Below the pieces are notes generated by a model. The model saw only the letters and a program-made list of their open reading frames with translations, did no database searches and was not told where the DNA came from. From Acanthosoma haemorrhoidale (taxonomy: Eukaryota > Arthropoda > Insecta > Hemiptera > Acanthosomatidae), in the NCBI GenBank assembly GCA_930367205.1, contig OV884015.1, forward strand, positions 104,038,509 to 104,102,508: 64,000 nt of DNA. Direction: 5' to 3'. This document shows, piece after piece, positions 36,401 to 44,965 of the stretch. Made by a program: the position numbers and the translations under genes. Position 1 is the first letter of the stretch, and the number at the start of each line of letters is the position of its first letter.

Positions 36401-39400
36401 TTTATTGTACTAAAATTACAATCTTCCTTATTAGACAATAAGTAGGAAGTAGAAAATATTTAGCTGTGTGGCCTCTTGTGTATAATTATATATTGATATA
36501 TGATGTTTTGCTCTTGAAAGCAATATTATGTTACTTGACCACATGATCGTTTAGGGTGTTAAATTTTTTAACATTTGATAATTTCAGTGTGAAATAAACA
36601 TAATTTTCGGGCAGTGCTTTTTTCTATGGCGAATACTGAATAATTGATTGGAAGTTAAAATCATTAATTGTACTACAGGCGATAAACACACTATGTTACA
36701 TTTCTAACGAGGCGTTGCACTCTGACAAACTCATATTAGCGTACAAGAGGCTATATGCAAGAGATACGAGACCACCCTTCACGGCGAACCATTAATCACT
36801 CTAAACGCATTCTACCTGGGACCCCTCTCTCTATAGATTTCACAGTACCCTGCCCAATAAATACCCCTCAGGGGCCTTACTGGTTTTTTCATGTTATTTT
36901 TTTTTATTTACATATTTACATTGTAAAAAATATGATAGTATATATGAATTCAATTAGTTTGTTTTCTCTCTCTTTGTTCCGTTGTATTCATCGCAAATTA
37001 GAGTCGATATAAAACACAGTAACACACCCCTGTTCATACGAATTCACAATCTAGTAAAATTCAATTCGCTGATGCGAACAAGTGACCGGGTTACTATCTA
37101 AGCACGTTTATTAAAACATTGATTAGATTTAACTTGTGTATTGATTCTGCCTGTAGAACCTTCTAGTGGGATGCAATGACGGCGATGTTCTGGTTTATCG
37201 ATTGTCGGATATGCCACACCGACCGCACTTGCAGGTAATAATCTCCACATTTATGTAATAATTACATGACATTTCAATTAATCAGATTTAGTTTTAGTAA
37301 ATATTTCAGAATAAGTGAATCTTATATATTTTAGTATATAGTTGTGCATAGAGCAAACAATATTGTCTAGTCCTTTGGCTAGTGAGATGTCAAATGACAG
37401 AGAGTTTTCTATAAATTACCTATTTATATAAAACATACTTTTGTTCATAATTAACAGTATCCCCTTATTACGTCAGTAACAAAACCCTTGATCACTATCA
37501 TAATACACCCTTACACTCTTGAACTCATTCCATCCAAGTTCATAAAATTCCATGGTAGCCTATCCAACCACCCTAATCCCCTAGCACAGTCATTAAACTG
37601 CGCCACTCATCCCTATAATCCTCCTCGGAGACTAAAACGCCAGGGACCTCGTGACCTGATATAAAAAATTAACAGCCAAAGAAAAAATTCTAATCCGGAA
37701 CATAAAGAGTATCAAGCATGGGTTCTACATGTTGAGAGCATTAAATAATAGTGTTTAAATTTTTAAATATAATAATTTAATCACTATAAGATTTCTTGTG
37801 TATATTTTCTTTAATATTTTCTGTGTCTGTATATAATCATGAAGGCTGTGAACCTACCATAAGGTTATGCAGGGGTTATTTGCTCTCCCGCGCGGCCGTG
37901 TGTGTCCGGTCATTTCGCTCTACTATAACTTTATATGAATGTTTAAAGCTTCAATTACATGATTAGATACAATGAACCTTAATTGCTTTTATTCATCGAT
38001 TGCCTAATAATACTTCATAACTACTGTCGGGGGCGCCACTAGGGGAGTGCCTAATCACTCTAGCCCTGGTGACAAGTGCGGATTGTTGTAGTTTATAACA
38101 TGGACCATGTTCCATGTCGGCGTTAATATCTGACTCCATTTTATTGATAGGGATGTGACCCGACAATACACTGTGTTCAGGAGAAGAGGTTCAGAGGTTC
38201 ATAAAGAATAAGACCAGTTTTCAGAGTTCGAGCGGGAGATCGGCAGCGTAATAGTTACGTCGTCAGAAGGTCGGCTAGAGGCTGTGAGCCAGGATGACGG
38301 CGCGGAGGTGCGGCAGAGAAAGTAGTCTGTCGAGGAGTCTGCGTGTCTACCCTTCCAGGACCAAGCGGCCCTGGCGTATAGCGACAGAGTAGAGCGGCTG
38401 AGGAGACTGGGAAAGAGTGTCTTTACAGGGCGAAACTCCTTGATTTAAATACTGTACCCCCTTCCTAGTGGTAGGCGGAGTCGGCTGCAGGGGGTATGTT
38501 TTATGATGCCCAGGTGGCCAATCCCTCTTAAGTTTATGACTGTTGGAGTAAAAGGGTGTGTTTTATGGCTGCTAGGGACTCACCTACTTAGGTTTTATGA
38601 CCACCTGAAGGCGACCAAAGGTCTACCGTGTTGGTTTTATTAGGGGCAGGTGGCTTACCCTCTCAGGTTTTATTGCAGGATCTTCGACCCTCTGTGCCTT
38701 GTTATACGAATTCCAACCTCTCCATGATTTATACCAGAATAGCATGTTTTACATCTAATTACAATACATTAGTTGCACCAGAGTATAGGGTAATTTACAT
38801 ATATGGTTGGCGCTCGCTACACACCATCTTAGCAGCCCTGCCTCTGCAATATTGCCAGTTTATTAGTTTGTACAACTGCAGTTAAGTTTATGCACGAATC
38901 CAACTAAAGGGTGAAACGATCGTCATTGGGCCCCTCTATACTTGAAGTAGATCATGCAGAACTTTTATCTATAGATCATTCCCCTACAACTCATCTACAG
39001 TTCATTCCCTCACAACTCATCTACAGATCATTCCCGCACAACTCATCTACAGATCATTTCCCCACAACTCATCTACAGATCATTGTCCCACAACTCATCT
39101 ACAGATCATTCCCCCACAACTCATCTACAGATCATTGCCCCACAACTCTTCTACAGATCGTTGCCCCACAACTCATCTACAGATAATTCCCCCACAACTC
39201 ATCTACAGATCATTGCCTACAACACATCTACAGATCATTCCCCACAACACATCTACAGATCATTCTCCCTAACACATATACAGATCATTCCCCACAACTC
39301 ATCGACAGCCCATACCTAACTATCTTTGTCTACTTTAACCAGCCACCCTTCCTATGTAGCGTCTTTACTCTGAACTATCCCATTAATAACTTTTTATTAA

Positions 39401-39652
39401 TAAAGTGTTATCAAGCCTTCCCGCTCTTGCCAATATTTGTTTCTTTGGCTGTTAATTATAAATTATTATAAATATTAGAGGGCTCAATATCTCATAATTT
39501 TTTCTAGTTATATGTTTCCATTAGGTTTTTTTTTCTCAAGCTAACTATTGACTGTGTTCCAGAAAGAACACCTGGAGAAGTCCCTAAGGAAAGCACTGGA
39601 GAAGAAGCCTTCGATGTTGAAGGAGCTAGAGATTGTTCTTACAAAAATTTAA
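19830..39652 (+). CDS. Dnai1: Axonemal dynein intermediate chain 1 (DNAI1-type), whole gene span
   Basis: Twelve exons at 19830, 20551, 25122, 27866, 28987, 29278, 33269, 33632, 35053, 35316, 37157 and 39563 join with matching codon phases at all eleven junctions, giving about 580 codons. The protein is an outer-arm dynein intermediate chain: it scaffolds heavy and light chains in axonemes of sperm and sensory cilia. Family marks in order are SASNWLLYDAY, QAAMITCRVLSSNTY, ELLWTLAGP, GVGYGEREGPGTLKIWHVKN, PEPLWALTWVV, LLTVGETGLLWMWD, KIFVTTDVGCVL, AAWSPSHSSIIASASSD, VCIWDISRK and NLLVGCNDGDVLVYRL, i.e. a WD40 domain followed by a short charged helix. DNAI1 is favoured over DNAI4 because of the segment before the WD domain. 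It is shorter than typical DNAI1 proteins (around 700 residues), so N-terminal exons are probably missed. The frame is broken at 20642-20645. Confidence 0.85.
20086..20434 (-). mobile_element. LINE-J 3' UTR copy (copy C) with target duplication
   Basis: A 3' end fragment in reverse, inside the intron between exons a and b. It is bounded by AGTACTGAATT at 20086-20096 and 20424-20434, an 11-bp target duplication, so the insert is about 20097-20423. It holds only 3' UTR with the terminal hairpin CTGCCTTATTGGGCAAT. Confidence 0.9.
20551..20729 (+). CDS. Dnai1: Dnai1 exon b, with apparent 1-bp frameshift
   Basis: Preceded by TTTTTCAG and followed by GTATGG. The first frame reads VKTVLEKRDKSGIESEKYDG through LFETKLSP and then hits TGA. 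The second frame starts just after CCCC (20642-20645) and reads LFEMTPKYFIEGTEEADNVR to the donor in the phase needed by the next exon. One extra base in the C-run would make a 180-nt, 60-codon exon. The break may be a sequencing error, a polymorphism or real damage. Confidence 0.65.
21454..21747 (+). CDS. LINE-J ORF1 C-terminal fragment (gag-like)
   Basis: The 97-codon frame contains PSVSFADAVRNIEQ and a Pro/Ser/Gln-rich stretch, followed by a Leu-rich tail ending IPVKQNP. This resembles the C-terminus of Jockey ORF1 nucleic-acid-binding proteins after the zinc knuckles, which are lost with the 5' end. It ends in TAA directly before the first codon of ORF2, in the same frame. In an intact element ORF1 coats the RNA in the retrotransposition particle. 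Confidence 0.7.
   Translation: MRPSVSFADAVRNIEQSQALPTPPPQVLLPQHSIHLSNQQTQSHPQPHISHIPPPSSSSDLTSLLTSFLTEFRTLITPLISLLTNLVSYLIPVKQNP
21748..24165 (+). CDS. LINE-J ORF2: endonuclease-reverse transcriptase
   Basis: An 805-codon frame. The N-terminal apurinic-like endonuclease shows NANGVR, ITETR (Glu about 40), GGDFNAKH (about 137) and SDHSPL (about 213). The reverse transcriptase follows with SYRPICLLPILSKIFEKLLL, FGFRQRHST, AFDRVW, AGVPQGSVLGPILYNLYT (about 639) and the catalytic FADDTAVL (about 669). Both enzymatic domains look intact; the protein nicks target DNA and copies LINE RNA there. The frame opens with GTG at 21748 where related elements would have ATG, immediately after the ORF1 stop. 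After HLS near residue 783 the protein jumps to LHCTTHPYNPP, because about 275 bp present in other copies are deleted, replacing the normal C-terminus. Confidence 0.88.
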   Translation: MDPSDSLSILLWNANGVRTHTNELTALLHDKNIDVALITETRLTSKRSFTVRQYQTYRTDHPDGRAHAGTAVIVHNSISHHIVPLVAHDFLQSTAVSITTLTFPLTLASVYCPPNKSISDSQFISFLDSIGHRFLVGGDFNAKHQHWGSRSTNTRGRALLSALTRRHCSTISPDTATYWPSDPNRNPDLLDFFFCNSLGTLNYSLKRLDDLSSDHSPLLLTISLNPIHKLPPPSFIRGPVDWDHFRQILTDSVDLKVPLKTSQDLDDAVHSFTTLIQRSAWEASSPHRHLKIHNQNPLPQYLKDLIKSKRHSRTVWQRSRHPADRRSYNQYCRLVKRQLASFRSDSFNSYLSSLSTRDNSLWNVTKKILKYHPVSHPLRRDDGSWAASDGDRSEEFALHLSRTFTPHLTPQNSNHRPTVEDFLTSPIPLSLPPKAVNPSEVKYLLKKLPYRKSPGYDLLTPRILQQLPLKAIIFLTYIYNCIIRTTHFPLLWKHSIIVLFAKPGKPPNDASSYRPICLLPILSKIFEKLLLKRLLPIVESKNLYPTHQFGFRQRHSTAQQGLRVVDHISSALETKQYCTAAFLDIAQAFDRVWHAGLLYKLKGNLPQTLFLILQSYLSNRFFQVRCGLEYSNYYPIKAGVPQGSVLGPILYNLYTADVPSTTNTFLATFADDTAVLSTHPDPDIASQNLQKHLDEIEYWCNQWLIKVNEGKCSHITFTLCRKSCPPVFLNSIPLPVSETVRYLGFHLDKRLTWNPHTRLKRQELNRRFGQLYRLLRRTSHLSLHCTTHPYNPPRRLKRQWPRDLL
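25122..25197 (+). CDS. Dnai1: Dnai1 exon c
   Basis: Acceptor AATGTTTCAG, donor G|GTAACA. It reads DVGCSASNWLLYDAYNQEK and ends one base into a codon. The SASNWLLYDAY stretch corresponds to the SATANQWEIYDAY-type motif of DNAI1 proteins just before the WD domain. The frame continues to 25271, so an unspliced or alternative end is possible. Confidence 0.75.
26325..26589 (-). mobile_element. LINE-J 3' fragment (copy E) with target duplication
   Basis: Reverse-oriented 3' UTR with an internal deletion, bounded by ACTATGTAATAAT at 26312-26324 and 26590-26602 (13 bp). The terminal hairpin reads ATGCCTTGCTAGGCAAT. It lies in the intron between exons c and d. Confidence 0.9.
26852..27420 (+). mobile_element. 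LTR, divergent subfamily (copy 5)
   Basis: Starts TGTCGGGGGCACCC and shares the internal segment GACAAACCCGGACTAAAACA with the copies at 40103 and 33876. The right end is unclear: no CA terminus with a matching 5-bp duplication is visible. A GA-rich tract lies near 27230. Within a dynein intron. Confidence 0.6.
27866..28039 (+). CDS. Dnai1: Dnai1 exon d
   Basis: Acceptor AATATTACAG, donor A|GTAAGC. Reads AGTLAGGEENCKLRNGVDK, then SEGSLKSFQQAAMITCRVLS and NTYQ. The QAAxI...NTY pattern is the DNAI1 segment that precedes the first WD repeat. This acceptor was chosen because its phase joins exon c exactly; acceptors at 27792 and 27816 do not. Confidence 0.7.
28040..28986 (+). other. Dnai1 intron without recognised insert
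   Basis: Begins GTAAGC and ends TTTGTTTACAG. I see no repeat family or RNA gene in it. Confidence 0.5.
28987..29081 (+). CDS. Dnai1: Dnai1 exon e
   Basis: Acceptor TTTACAG, donor GTAAGT. Reads RSIAYKMELLWTLAGPKLGT and ends LNPSNS. This is the strand leading into the WD40 propeller, equivalent to the LLWTF...AWNP motif of the family. Confidence 0.85.
29278..29504 (+). CDS. Dnai1: Dnai1 exon f
   Basis: Acceptor TCCCGTAG, donor GTAAGT. Contains KVIGVGYGEREGPGTLKIWH, AVTCLQFSKTQPRLLAA and DGSVLLIDITS, the first WD repeats. The GVGYG and W.VKNP pattern is typical of dynein intermediate chains. Confidence 0.9.
29510..31530. repeat. 26-bp minisatellite, about 2 kb, within a Dnai1 intron
   Basis: Roughly 75-80 head-to-tail copies of a 26-bp unit around GTACATATTATACAATGACT, with variants AACCAGG, ATCCCTG, AACCCGG, AACCATG, ATTCATT and AATAACTAGG between. 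A block of nine variant units recurs about 388 bp apart (ATCCCTATAC at 29887 and 30275), showing higher-order duplication. The first unit-like sequence begins within the first bases after the splice donor of exon f. Confidence 0.97.
31809..32003 (+). repeat. Interspersed repeat R5, copy 1
   Basis: Shares with 49437-49630 the order GGTGGCAG, GAGTTATAGAGAGAG, GAAGTGTA, TTTTGAGTTG, GAACAATATTTGAAAT and CGTTTACA. No coding capacity. Class unknown. Confidence 0.65.
32004..33268 (+). other. Remainder of Dnai1 intron f-g
   Basis: Very AT-rich DNA with short frames only; the intron ends GTTCTGACCCGTAG. Confidence 0.5.
33269..33405 (+). CDS. Dnai1: Dnai1 exon g
   Basis: Acceptor ACCCGTAG, donor C|GTGAGT. 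Reads LSPYPEPLWALTWVVMDEG and RLLTVGETGLLWMWDPINKQ. The PxPLWALTW segment corresponds to the D-P-V-W-Q-V-x-W strand of the family's second repeat. Confidence 0.9.
33632..33840 (+). CDS. Dnai1: Dnai1 exon h
   Basis: Acceptor AAATTGCAG, donor GTCAGT. Contains RLSFIAGPDPEMNVKFQKV, an acidic loop (CLDSDSEEETGNEDY) and GEPHKIFVTTDVGCVLC, equivalent to the F-LVGTEEG-IY-C strand of DNAI1. The acidic loop is an insertion compared with the vertebrate proteins I know. Confidence 0.85.
33876..34796 (-). mobile_element. LTR, divergent subfamily, inverted (copy 6)
   Basis: Runs from TGTAACAGCCC to GGGTGCCCCCGA and is the reverse of copy 5 and, in the middle, of copy 2 (CGCCTTTGGGATCCGGACGG is shared). 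It contains a CT-rich microsatellite at about 34238-34296. Its outer end has lost the canonical ACA and no target duplication is seen, so ends are approximate. It sits just after exon h in the dynein intron. Confidence 0.65.
35053..35241 (+). CDS. Dnai1: Dnai1 exon i
   Basis: Acceptor GTTCCAG, donor GTGAGT, 63 codons. Reads VNTRKAGNAWEKLGGHKLAV, SPYIASVYLTHSADAEVCIW and ends LRVSDLSL: a complete WD repeat. Confidence 0.9.
35316..35480 (+). CDS. Dnai1: Dnai1 exon j
   Basis: Acceptor ATGTTACAG, donor GTGAGG, 55 codons. Reads FSIDSAAWSPSHSSIIASAS, VCIWDISRKTDCPMATL and ends CFSESGT. The AWSP...VCIWD pattern corresponds to the AWAPYSSTVFAAVTTDG repeat of DNAI1. Confidence 0.9.
35481..37156 (+). 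other. Dnai1 intron j-k
   Basis: AT-rich. Contains only the minimal LINE-J tail at 36392-36440 and otherwise nothing recognised; ends TGCCTGTAG. Confidence 0.5.
36392..36440 (-). mobile_element. Minimal LINE-J 3' tail (copy F)
   Basis: About 50 bp: TTCTTTATTGTACTAAAATT and CTTCCTTATTAGACAATAAG match only the last part of LINE-J in reverse. An extreme 5' truncation. Confidence 0.7.
37157..37234 (+). CDS. Dnai1: Dnai1 exon k
   Basis: Acceptor TGCCTGTAG, donor GTAATA, 26 codons. Reads NLLVGCNDGDVLVYRLSDM, the last WD strands (compare IIIVGDDRGHIISLKLS of DNAI1). Confidence 0.9.
37458..37666 (+). mobile_element. LINE-J fragment truncated at both ends (copy G)
   Basis: Covers the end of ORF2 and start of the 3' UTR (CTTGAACTCATTCCATCCAAG to CGTGACCTGATATAAAA) and is flanked by AATTAACAG at 37449-37457 and 37667-37675. 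A target duplication around a copy lacking the normal 3' end suggests reverse transcription from an internally ended RNA. Confidence 0.85.
38025..38821 (+). mobile_element. Solo LTR (copy 4)
   Basis: Starts TGTCGGGGGCGCCACTAGGG and ends GGCGCTCGCTACA, clearly related to copies 1 and 2 (GAGTATAGGGTAATTTACAT near the end). No matching 5-bp duplication is visible, so it may be older or rearranged. In the last dynein intron. Confidence 0.8.
38965..39312. repeat. 25-26-bp minisatellite, about 14 copies
   Basis: Repeats of ACAACTCATCTACAGATCATT with a C-rich linker of variable length. Because most units are 26 bp, the reading frame rotates each unit and two overlapping frames stay open (for example 38911-39186 and 39083-39319). 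These frames are repeat artefacts. Located about 250 bp before the last dynein exon. Confidence 0.95.
39563..39652 (+). CDS. Dnai1: Dnai1 exon l (last)
   Basis: Acceptor TGTGTTCCAG, then KEHLEKSLRKALEKKPSMLK and the ending IVLTKI before TAA at 39650-39652. The charged C-terminal helix parallels the C-terminus of DNAI1 (KLDKLLNLVREV). Confidence 0.85.
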   Translation, partial: KEHLEKSLRKALEKKPSMLKELEIVLTKI

Positions 39653-39797
39653 TGATATTTTTTTTACCAGTTGATTATTCTCTTTTGTCTCCTTTTAAAA
39701 TATCTTTTCTTCTATACAAATCGTTATACTGCCTACAACTCAGTATACTACTACCTATTTTTTCGTAATAGTAATAATGTTTTGTAATACAATTCAA

Positions 39798-39803
39798 AAT
39801 AAA
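39798..39803 (+). promoter_or_regulatory. Dnai1: Polyadenylation signal of Dnai1
   Basis: AATAAA about 145 bases after the stop codon, in AT-rich 3' UTR sequence. Confidence 0.55.
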
Positions 39804-40102
39804 ACTATTTTTCTTAATTGAAGTTTACACTTTATTTTATTTCGTTATTTTTTTTTTAGCTCGAATTTATTTGTCTTTAACTGGGCTTTATTACTATTAA
39901 GAGGGTACTCAGTGCCTGAATAATTTGTTTTTCTTTTTATTTATCTGATGGTCTCCTGAGAGATAAATGAGATAACGAAAAAAAGGTAAAATTATACTGA
40001 GGATAAGGGGGGGGGGAAATTAAATGAAGCGATAAATCTGCAGCTTTTTGAAGGAAATGAGAAATAGGGAAGGGCAGGGGTTGGCCTACAATAGAAACCA
40101 CT

Positions 40103-41052
40103 TGTCGGGTCGTCACGAGAGGGTGCTTGGTCACCATAGCCCTAGTGACGAAGTGAGGGTTGATTAAGCTATGACCTGGACAATTGCTTCATGACGGGTG
40201 TTTCTGACTCTATATCTGATAGGTATGTGCCCTGACAGTGCACTATGTTTAGGAGAAGAGGTGTAGGGTAGGTATTGTAGGTAGTTTATGTGGTCTTGGA
40301 ATGACCACGAATTCACAATCGGTATCTGAGGGTATGCGAAAACCGTCCGGGTCCCAAAGGCGAGTGTGAACCGGAGAGAGGCAGTCTAAGTCACTGGGGG
40401 AGACACTACTAGGTAAAGTTCGTAGGGCCCCAGGTGACCCTCGTCCGCAAGGAAGAAATCTCTTCCAAGGAGGAGCTACTTTTAGCGAGACGAAGGTAGA
40501 GAATCCCACTAGGAAAATGTGGGGTCTGACAAGGCCGGACTAAAACATAGCGAGGTTAGGAAAGAGAGATGCAGAGGTTTTCATAAATGAGATGGCCAAA
40601 TCTAGAAACATGAGTGCAGCTGCAAGTACCAGTCCAGAGAGTCATAGTTAGATTGACTTATCGGCTAAAACTAGGGGGTATATACAGCCCTAAGTAGCCA
40701 ATGGGCTGGGGTCTTATTCTGGCCAATCGCGTCCAGCCAATGAGGCGAGGTTTTATTCTGGCCAACCACATTGCAGGCCTGGATGAAGCTCGTATGTTTA
40801 GACCAAGACCCAGCCCCTCCAAAGGGTCCAGAGCCCTTTTTAACTGACCCGTGTCTCTGAGCTGGTTTTGTAGCTGCGTCTTTTATTGTTTAAAATATTT
40901 ACACTGATGTGACTTATGGTTTTGTAATAATAAATGTTGTAATTATTTACATTTGTTTAAATTAATTTACTACTTATTATAACCAATTTACAATATATAT
41001 ATATACAGTAGAGTATAGGGTGATTTATCTTATGTAGTTAGTGGTCGCTACA
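40103..41052 (+). mobile_element. Solo LTR (copy 2), 5-bp target duplication
   Basis: A 950-bp segment from TGTCGGGTCGTCACGAG to AGTGGTCGCTACA, flanked by CCACT at 40098-40102 and 41053-41057. It carries the internal CCGGACTAAAACATAGCG segment shared with other copies. No coding sequence for gag or pol is present. Confidence 0.9.
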
Positions 41053-41057
41053 CCACT

Positions 41058-42379
41058 ATTGTTAACTGTTGGCACAGCTCAAAAAACGGGTCACGTTTTC
41101 ACTCAAATGTAGGTTGTATGCTATGACAATTATAAATTATAATTATTGCTGTCACCTTGCCTGCCTTTACAAAGCATTGTGATTTATAATTGTCAAATAG
41201 AAACTAATAGCTATGTTACTCGACCGCCTCTTTTACTTGGTTTAAAAAAAAAAAAAAACTTACCCTTCGGACTAGGCGATAATGGGAGGATACGAGAGGA
41301 TGGAGGAAGGCAATAGATGCCTATTGGCTATCAGTGCAATGAAATAAAGGCGGAGGTAAACGGGGAAAGAAGAATGGCTGTGGTTGCCGCAGTCGAGGCA
41401 AGCATACGAAATGAGGACACTGCTCACAGTCCAAACAGTAGCCTTCCAGAATACAACCGGCCAGTCGTACATATCCCCTTATTTCCCATATATTTAGCTC
41501 TGGTAATTCTATAGAGAAAGTATTACTTGCAAAGGGAGAGGCTCTACTTTGGAAAAGGTACGTAGTACCTAAATGTCTGTATGTTCCCCAAAAAATTATT
41601 CAATTCGACTGAAAATTCAATGTTGTTTTCCACGATAATTGTAAATATACTGCTCTGGTTAAAATGAAATAACTTTTAAAATAATACTAATTAATTTTCC
41701 AAAGAAATGGAGAGGTATCCCAAAGGTTCAGCGGGGTCAGTGAAGGGAAATTAAAGCAAAAAAAAAAAAGAGTTTTAAAAAGTGTGCATTGTGAGGCGGC
41801 AGCCGTGCATAATTAGAAATATAGCAAGTGCTTTGTCAAGGGGGCGCATTATCCCTTTGTGCCCTGTTCCTAACTAGCAAACTAACCCTATTAATTACCT
41901 ACAGGAAGGAGGTCCTCATGCTACACAAACAGTCACTTCCGGCCAACTTATCTTTTCATGGCGAGGGTGCGAAGTTTATTTGTAGCTCTTTATTCCGCCT
42001 TCATCAGCGCGCTTTTCTTCTTCTCTTCCCAGACATGGGGCGCCTTCCGTAGCCCAAACACAGTTATCAAGTGTCTATAACATCCTTTTCGTATATAAAA
42101 CCCTTTCCAAGCACAAGGCTATACTTTCAACCATTTTATCTGTTATAGACCATACTCCATTATGTACAACCAAACATAAAAGCTTCCTCGGAATGCAACG
42201 GCCGGAAAGGATAACATGCATAGAAAGGCCTCTAACTAAAACATGAAATGGATCGGCCTGAGAAGTGACACTGAGCTCTCTAGGAAATTTCGAAATTTAC
42301 GTCATTACACAAAAGTACTTCACAAATAAATGAAAATGTGTAAGTTGGCAAATCATTGAGCAAGTTTTTTTTTGTTTTT
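41058..42379. other. Intergenic DNA without recognised gene
   Basis: Frames of 65-74 codons (41272-41514, 41828-42052) have no supporting features. A-runs near 41246 and 41757. Nothing else identified. Confidence 0.4.
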
Positions 42380-42391
42380 TTTCATTAGCTT

Positions 42392-43461
42392 TTTTTTATA
42401 TACAACAACTTCATTATGATAGAATTACAATCTGCCTTATTAGGCAATAAAGAATTGTGATGAATGATCTCATTCATACCAATTTACAATTTTCATTCAT
42501 ACTATATATACAAACAGCCCAGAGGCCCCCCAAGTCCACATAGTTGTCACCTCCCTCGCGTAGGAAGGTGGAAGTCTTGGGAAGTCCCCCATGCTGCTAC
42601 GTCAGCCTCGTCACTGGATAAGAGTCAGCGGAGGCTGACCAAGAGCACGAGAGCCACAGACGCTCAGGACATGATTAGAGAAACTGGCGATTGCCAGAAC
42701 TCCCACTGTCACTTATTTATAGCAGGTCACGAGGCCACTGCCGTTTTAGTCTCCGAGGAGGATTATAGGGATGAGTGGTGCAGTGCAATGACTGTGCTAC
42801 AGGATTAGGGTGGTTGGCTGGGTTACCATGGAATTTTATGAACTTGGAAGGGATGAGTTCAAGAATGTAAGGTATATTAAGATCATTATGAAGGGTTTTG
42901 TTGCTGATGTAATAAGGGGCATTTACTATTGTTCTCTGGACTTTTGATTGTAAGGATTAGATACGCTTGATGTTCGACTTTTTTGCTATCTCCCATAGCT
43001 CTATTCTGTATTTCCAGATTAGCCTTATTATAAATTTGTAAATAAGTAGTTTATTTTCTATTGAGAGATGGGATGTCCTTCGATGTAGTCTGTACAGTAG
43101 TCCAAAGCCTCTGTTTAGTTTTTGTCTTTTTAGCCTCGTGTGTTGGTTCCGTGTAAGTCGTTTGTCGAGATGGAAGCCTAAATACCGTACTGTCTCAGAC
43201 ACAGGGAGAGGAATCGAATTTAAACAGACTAGCGGACAGGACTTCCGGCAGAGGGTAAAGGCTATGTGGAAACATTTTGCTTCATTAACTTTAATCCGCC
43301 ATTGGTTGCACCAATGCTCGATCTCATCAAGGTATTTTTGAAGGTTATGGGATGCTGCATCAGGGTCTTAATGGGATGACAAGACTGCAGTGTCATCTGC
43401 AAAGTGGCCAAGAAGGTATTGGTGGTAGAGGGGACATGAGCGGTGTATAGATTATAGAGGA
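42392..43461 (-). mobile_element. LINE-J 5'-truncated copy (copy H) with target duplication
   Basis: Reverse copy with 3' UTR and the end of ORF2 (minus-strand VRYLGFHLDKRLTRN, LSIENKLLIYKF), flanked by TTTCATTAGCTT at 42380-42391 and 43462-43473. The tail variant reads CTTCATTATGATAGAATTAC, as in copy C, marking a subfamily different from copies ending TTTATTGTGC. Frames are broken. Confidence 0.92.
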
Positions 43462-43473
43462 TTTCATTAGCTT

Positions 43474-44078
43474 AGAAAAAAGATTTCAATCGAAACTACT
43501 TCGCCTTATCGTCAGCATGTCAGAAATACTTACTAATTTACACACATGCTTACCTTCATCAATTCCATCAAAAACTACACGGGTCACATACTTGGACTAG
43601 CAACACACAAGTTCCTTGACTCGCAACGACAACTCTGGATGATCTGTAGTAGATATGCATTTATTAATTTAAATCAACTACTATCAACATATTCCTCCAT
43701 ATAGAGACGTTACTAATTCTTCTGCACACTATAATAAAAGATTATTTACATTTTCAAACTCAAAAGTTACTTTTGAACTGCTGGCGTAGTGGTTGGTGCA
43801 ACTACATCAACGTATGAAGGTTCTAGGTCAAAATAAATTATATATTTAAAAATCAATAAATGGCGATATTTTCACCACAATAAATAATTCGACGCTCAAT
43901 AAATCTGGTGAGAACAATTGCTGTTTAGTGAGAGCAAGAATTTTCTGGCTCCGGATCGGAAGCAGCGGGAGTATTCCCAAGCAATCTAGACTCCAGCGTG
44001 GGACTATAACTTAATGGTGGGACTTGAAGAAAACAGAAACCAATTCCAGCCTCGGAATAAACAGGGCAAGAATGGTAG

Positions 44079-44111
<33 letters not shown>

Positions 44112-44956
44112 GGAGGGCATGTGTAATGGGTGAAGCATTAGTGGGATTAAAATAAGAAACGGATTTGTATATGTATGTATGAGTGGGCGTGGCAGATTCC
44201 ACCAATCAGCTGTGAGATACAAAGCACGACCTAATAGGAGGGAGGGGGCACTCCGTCACTCGAGGCTGGGGCAGTATTTTTCAACTTTACTTAGGGCCAA
44301 GTCTCCGCCTTTTGTCTCGCCCTTCAAGCTTCTTTCTGAGCCATCCCTCTTCCTTTTCATTTTTTTTATATATTTTTTTTTTCGTTTTAATAAACTGCGT
44401 GAATCAAGTTTTGAAAACAAAGGGACGTTGATGAACTCCGTTTAAAGTTTCCAAGGCTCAATTGCCCGGAACTAAATACAACAGACAAGAGAAACCTACT
44501 TCCGTTAGTAAAGAAAAATCCATGACGCGTATACATCAATGGTTTCGCTTCAGCCATGTAGGTTGATCATTTTACTTGGGCATTTATGTGAAATTCTTCG
44601 TATCTTCGAACAAATATAATTAAGAAAAGTTTACATGTATATATTAACGATCGTCAGTTGTGGTATCTTATCAATCAAATAATATTCTTTTTTAAATTTA
44701 CTTTAATTAATAAAACTGATGGATGACTCTGAAGTGTGAGTTTTCTGATAGGAACTGATAAGGGGAGAAAGTGGATGAAAAGAGCAAGCAAATTGTAAGC
44801 TGTTAGCACAACTCAAAGACCTTTTTCCACTCAAACATCAATGGATAACTGAAGCTTCCACTTCCTCACCTCGATACTGGGAGAAAAAGCAGCAGGTACT
44901 TGTAAATCTTATGCCTTTACAATTATATTTTACAGGTCCTGAGAAAAATTTAAATT
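43474..44956. other. Intergenic DNA with GA microsatellite
   Basis: Contains a (GA)n tract at 44079-44113 and a tRNA-like motif described separately. No gene recognised. Confidence 0.45.
43780..43832 (+). repeat. tRNA-derived SINE-like or pseudo-tRNA segment
   Basis: TGGCGTAGTGGTTGGTGC (43782-43799) fits a polymerase III A box and AGGTTCTAGGTCA (43818-43830) a B box at proper spacing. No matching acceptor stem, so more likely a SINE head or decayed tRNA than a working gene. Confidence 0.45.
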
Positions 44957-44965
44957 TATAAATAT

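Noticed and set aside
38911..39319. Frames of 78-91 codons encoding Ser/Thr/His repeats
   Set aside because: They arise from a 26-bp minisatellite in a dynein intron and have no conserved flanks.
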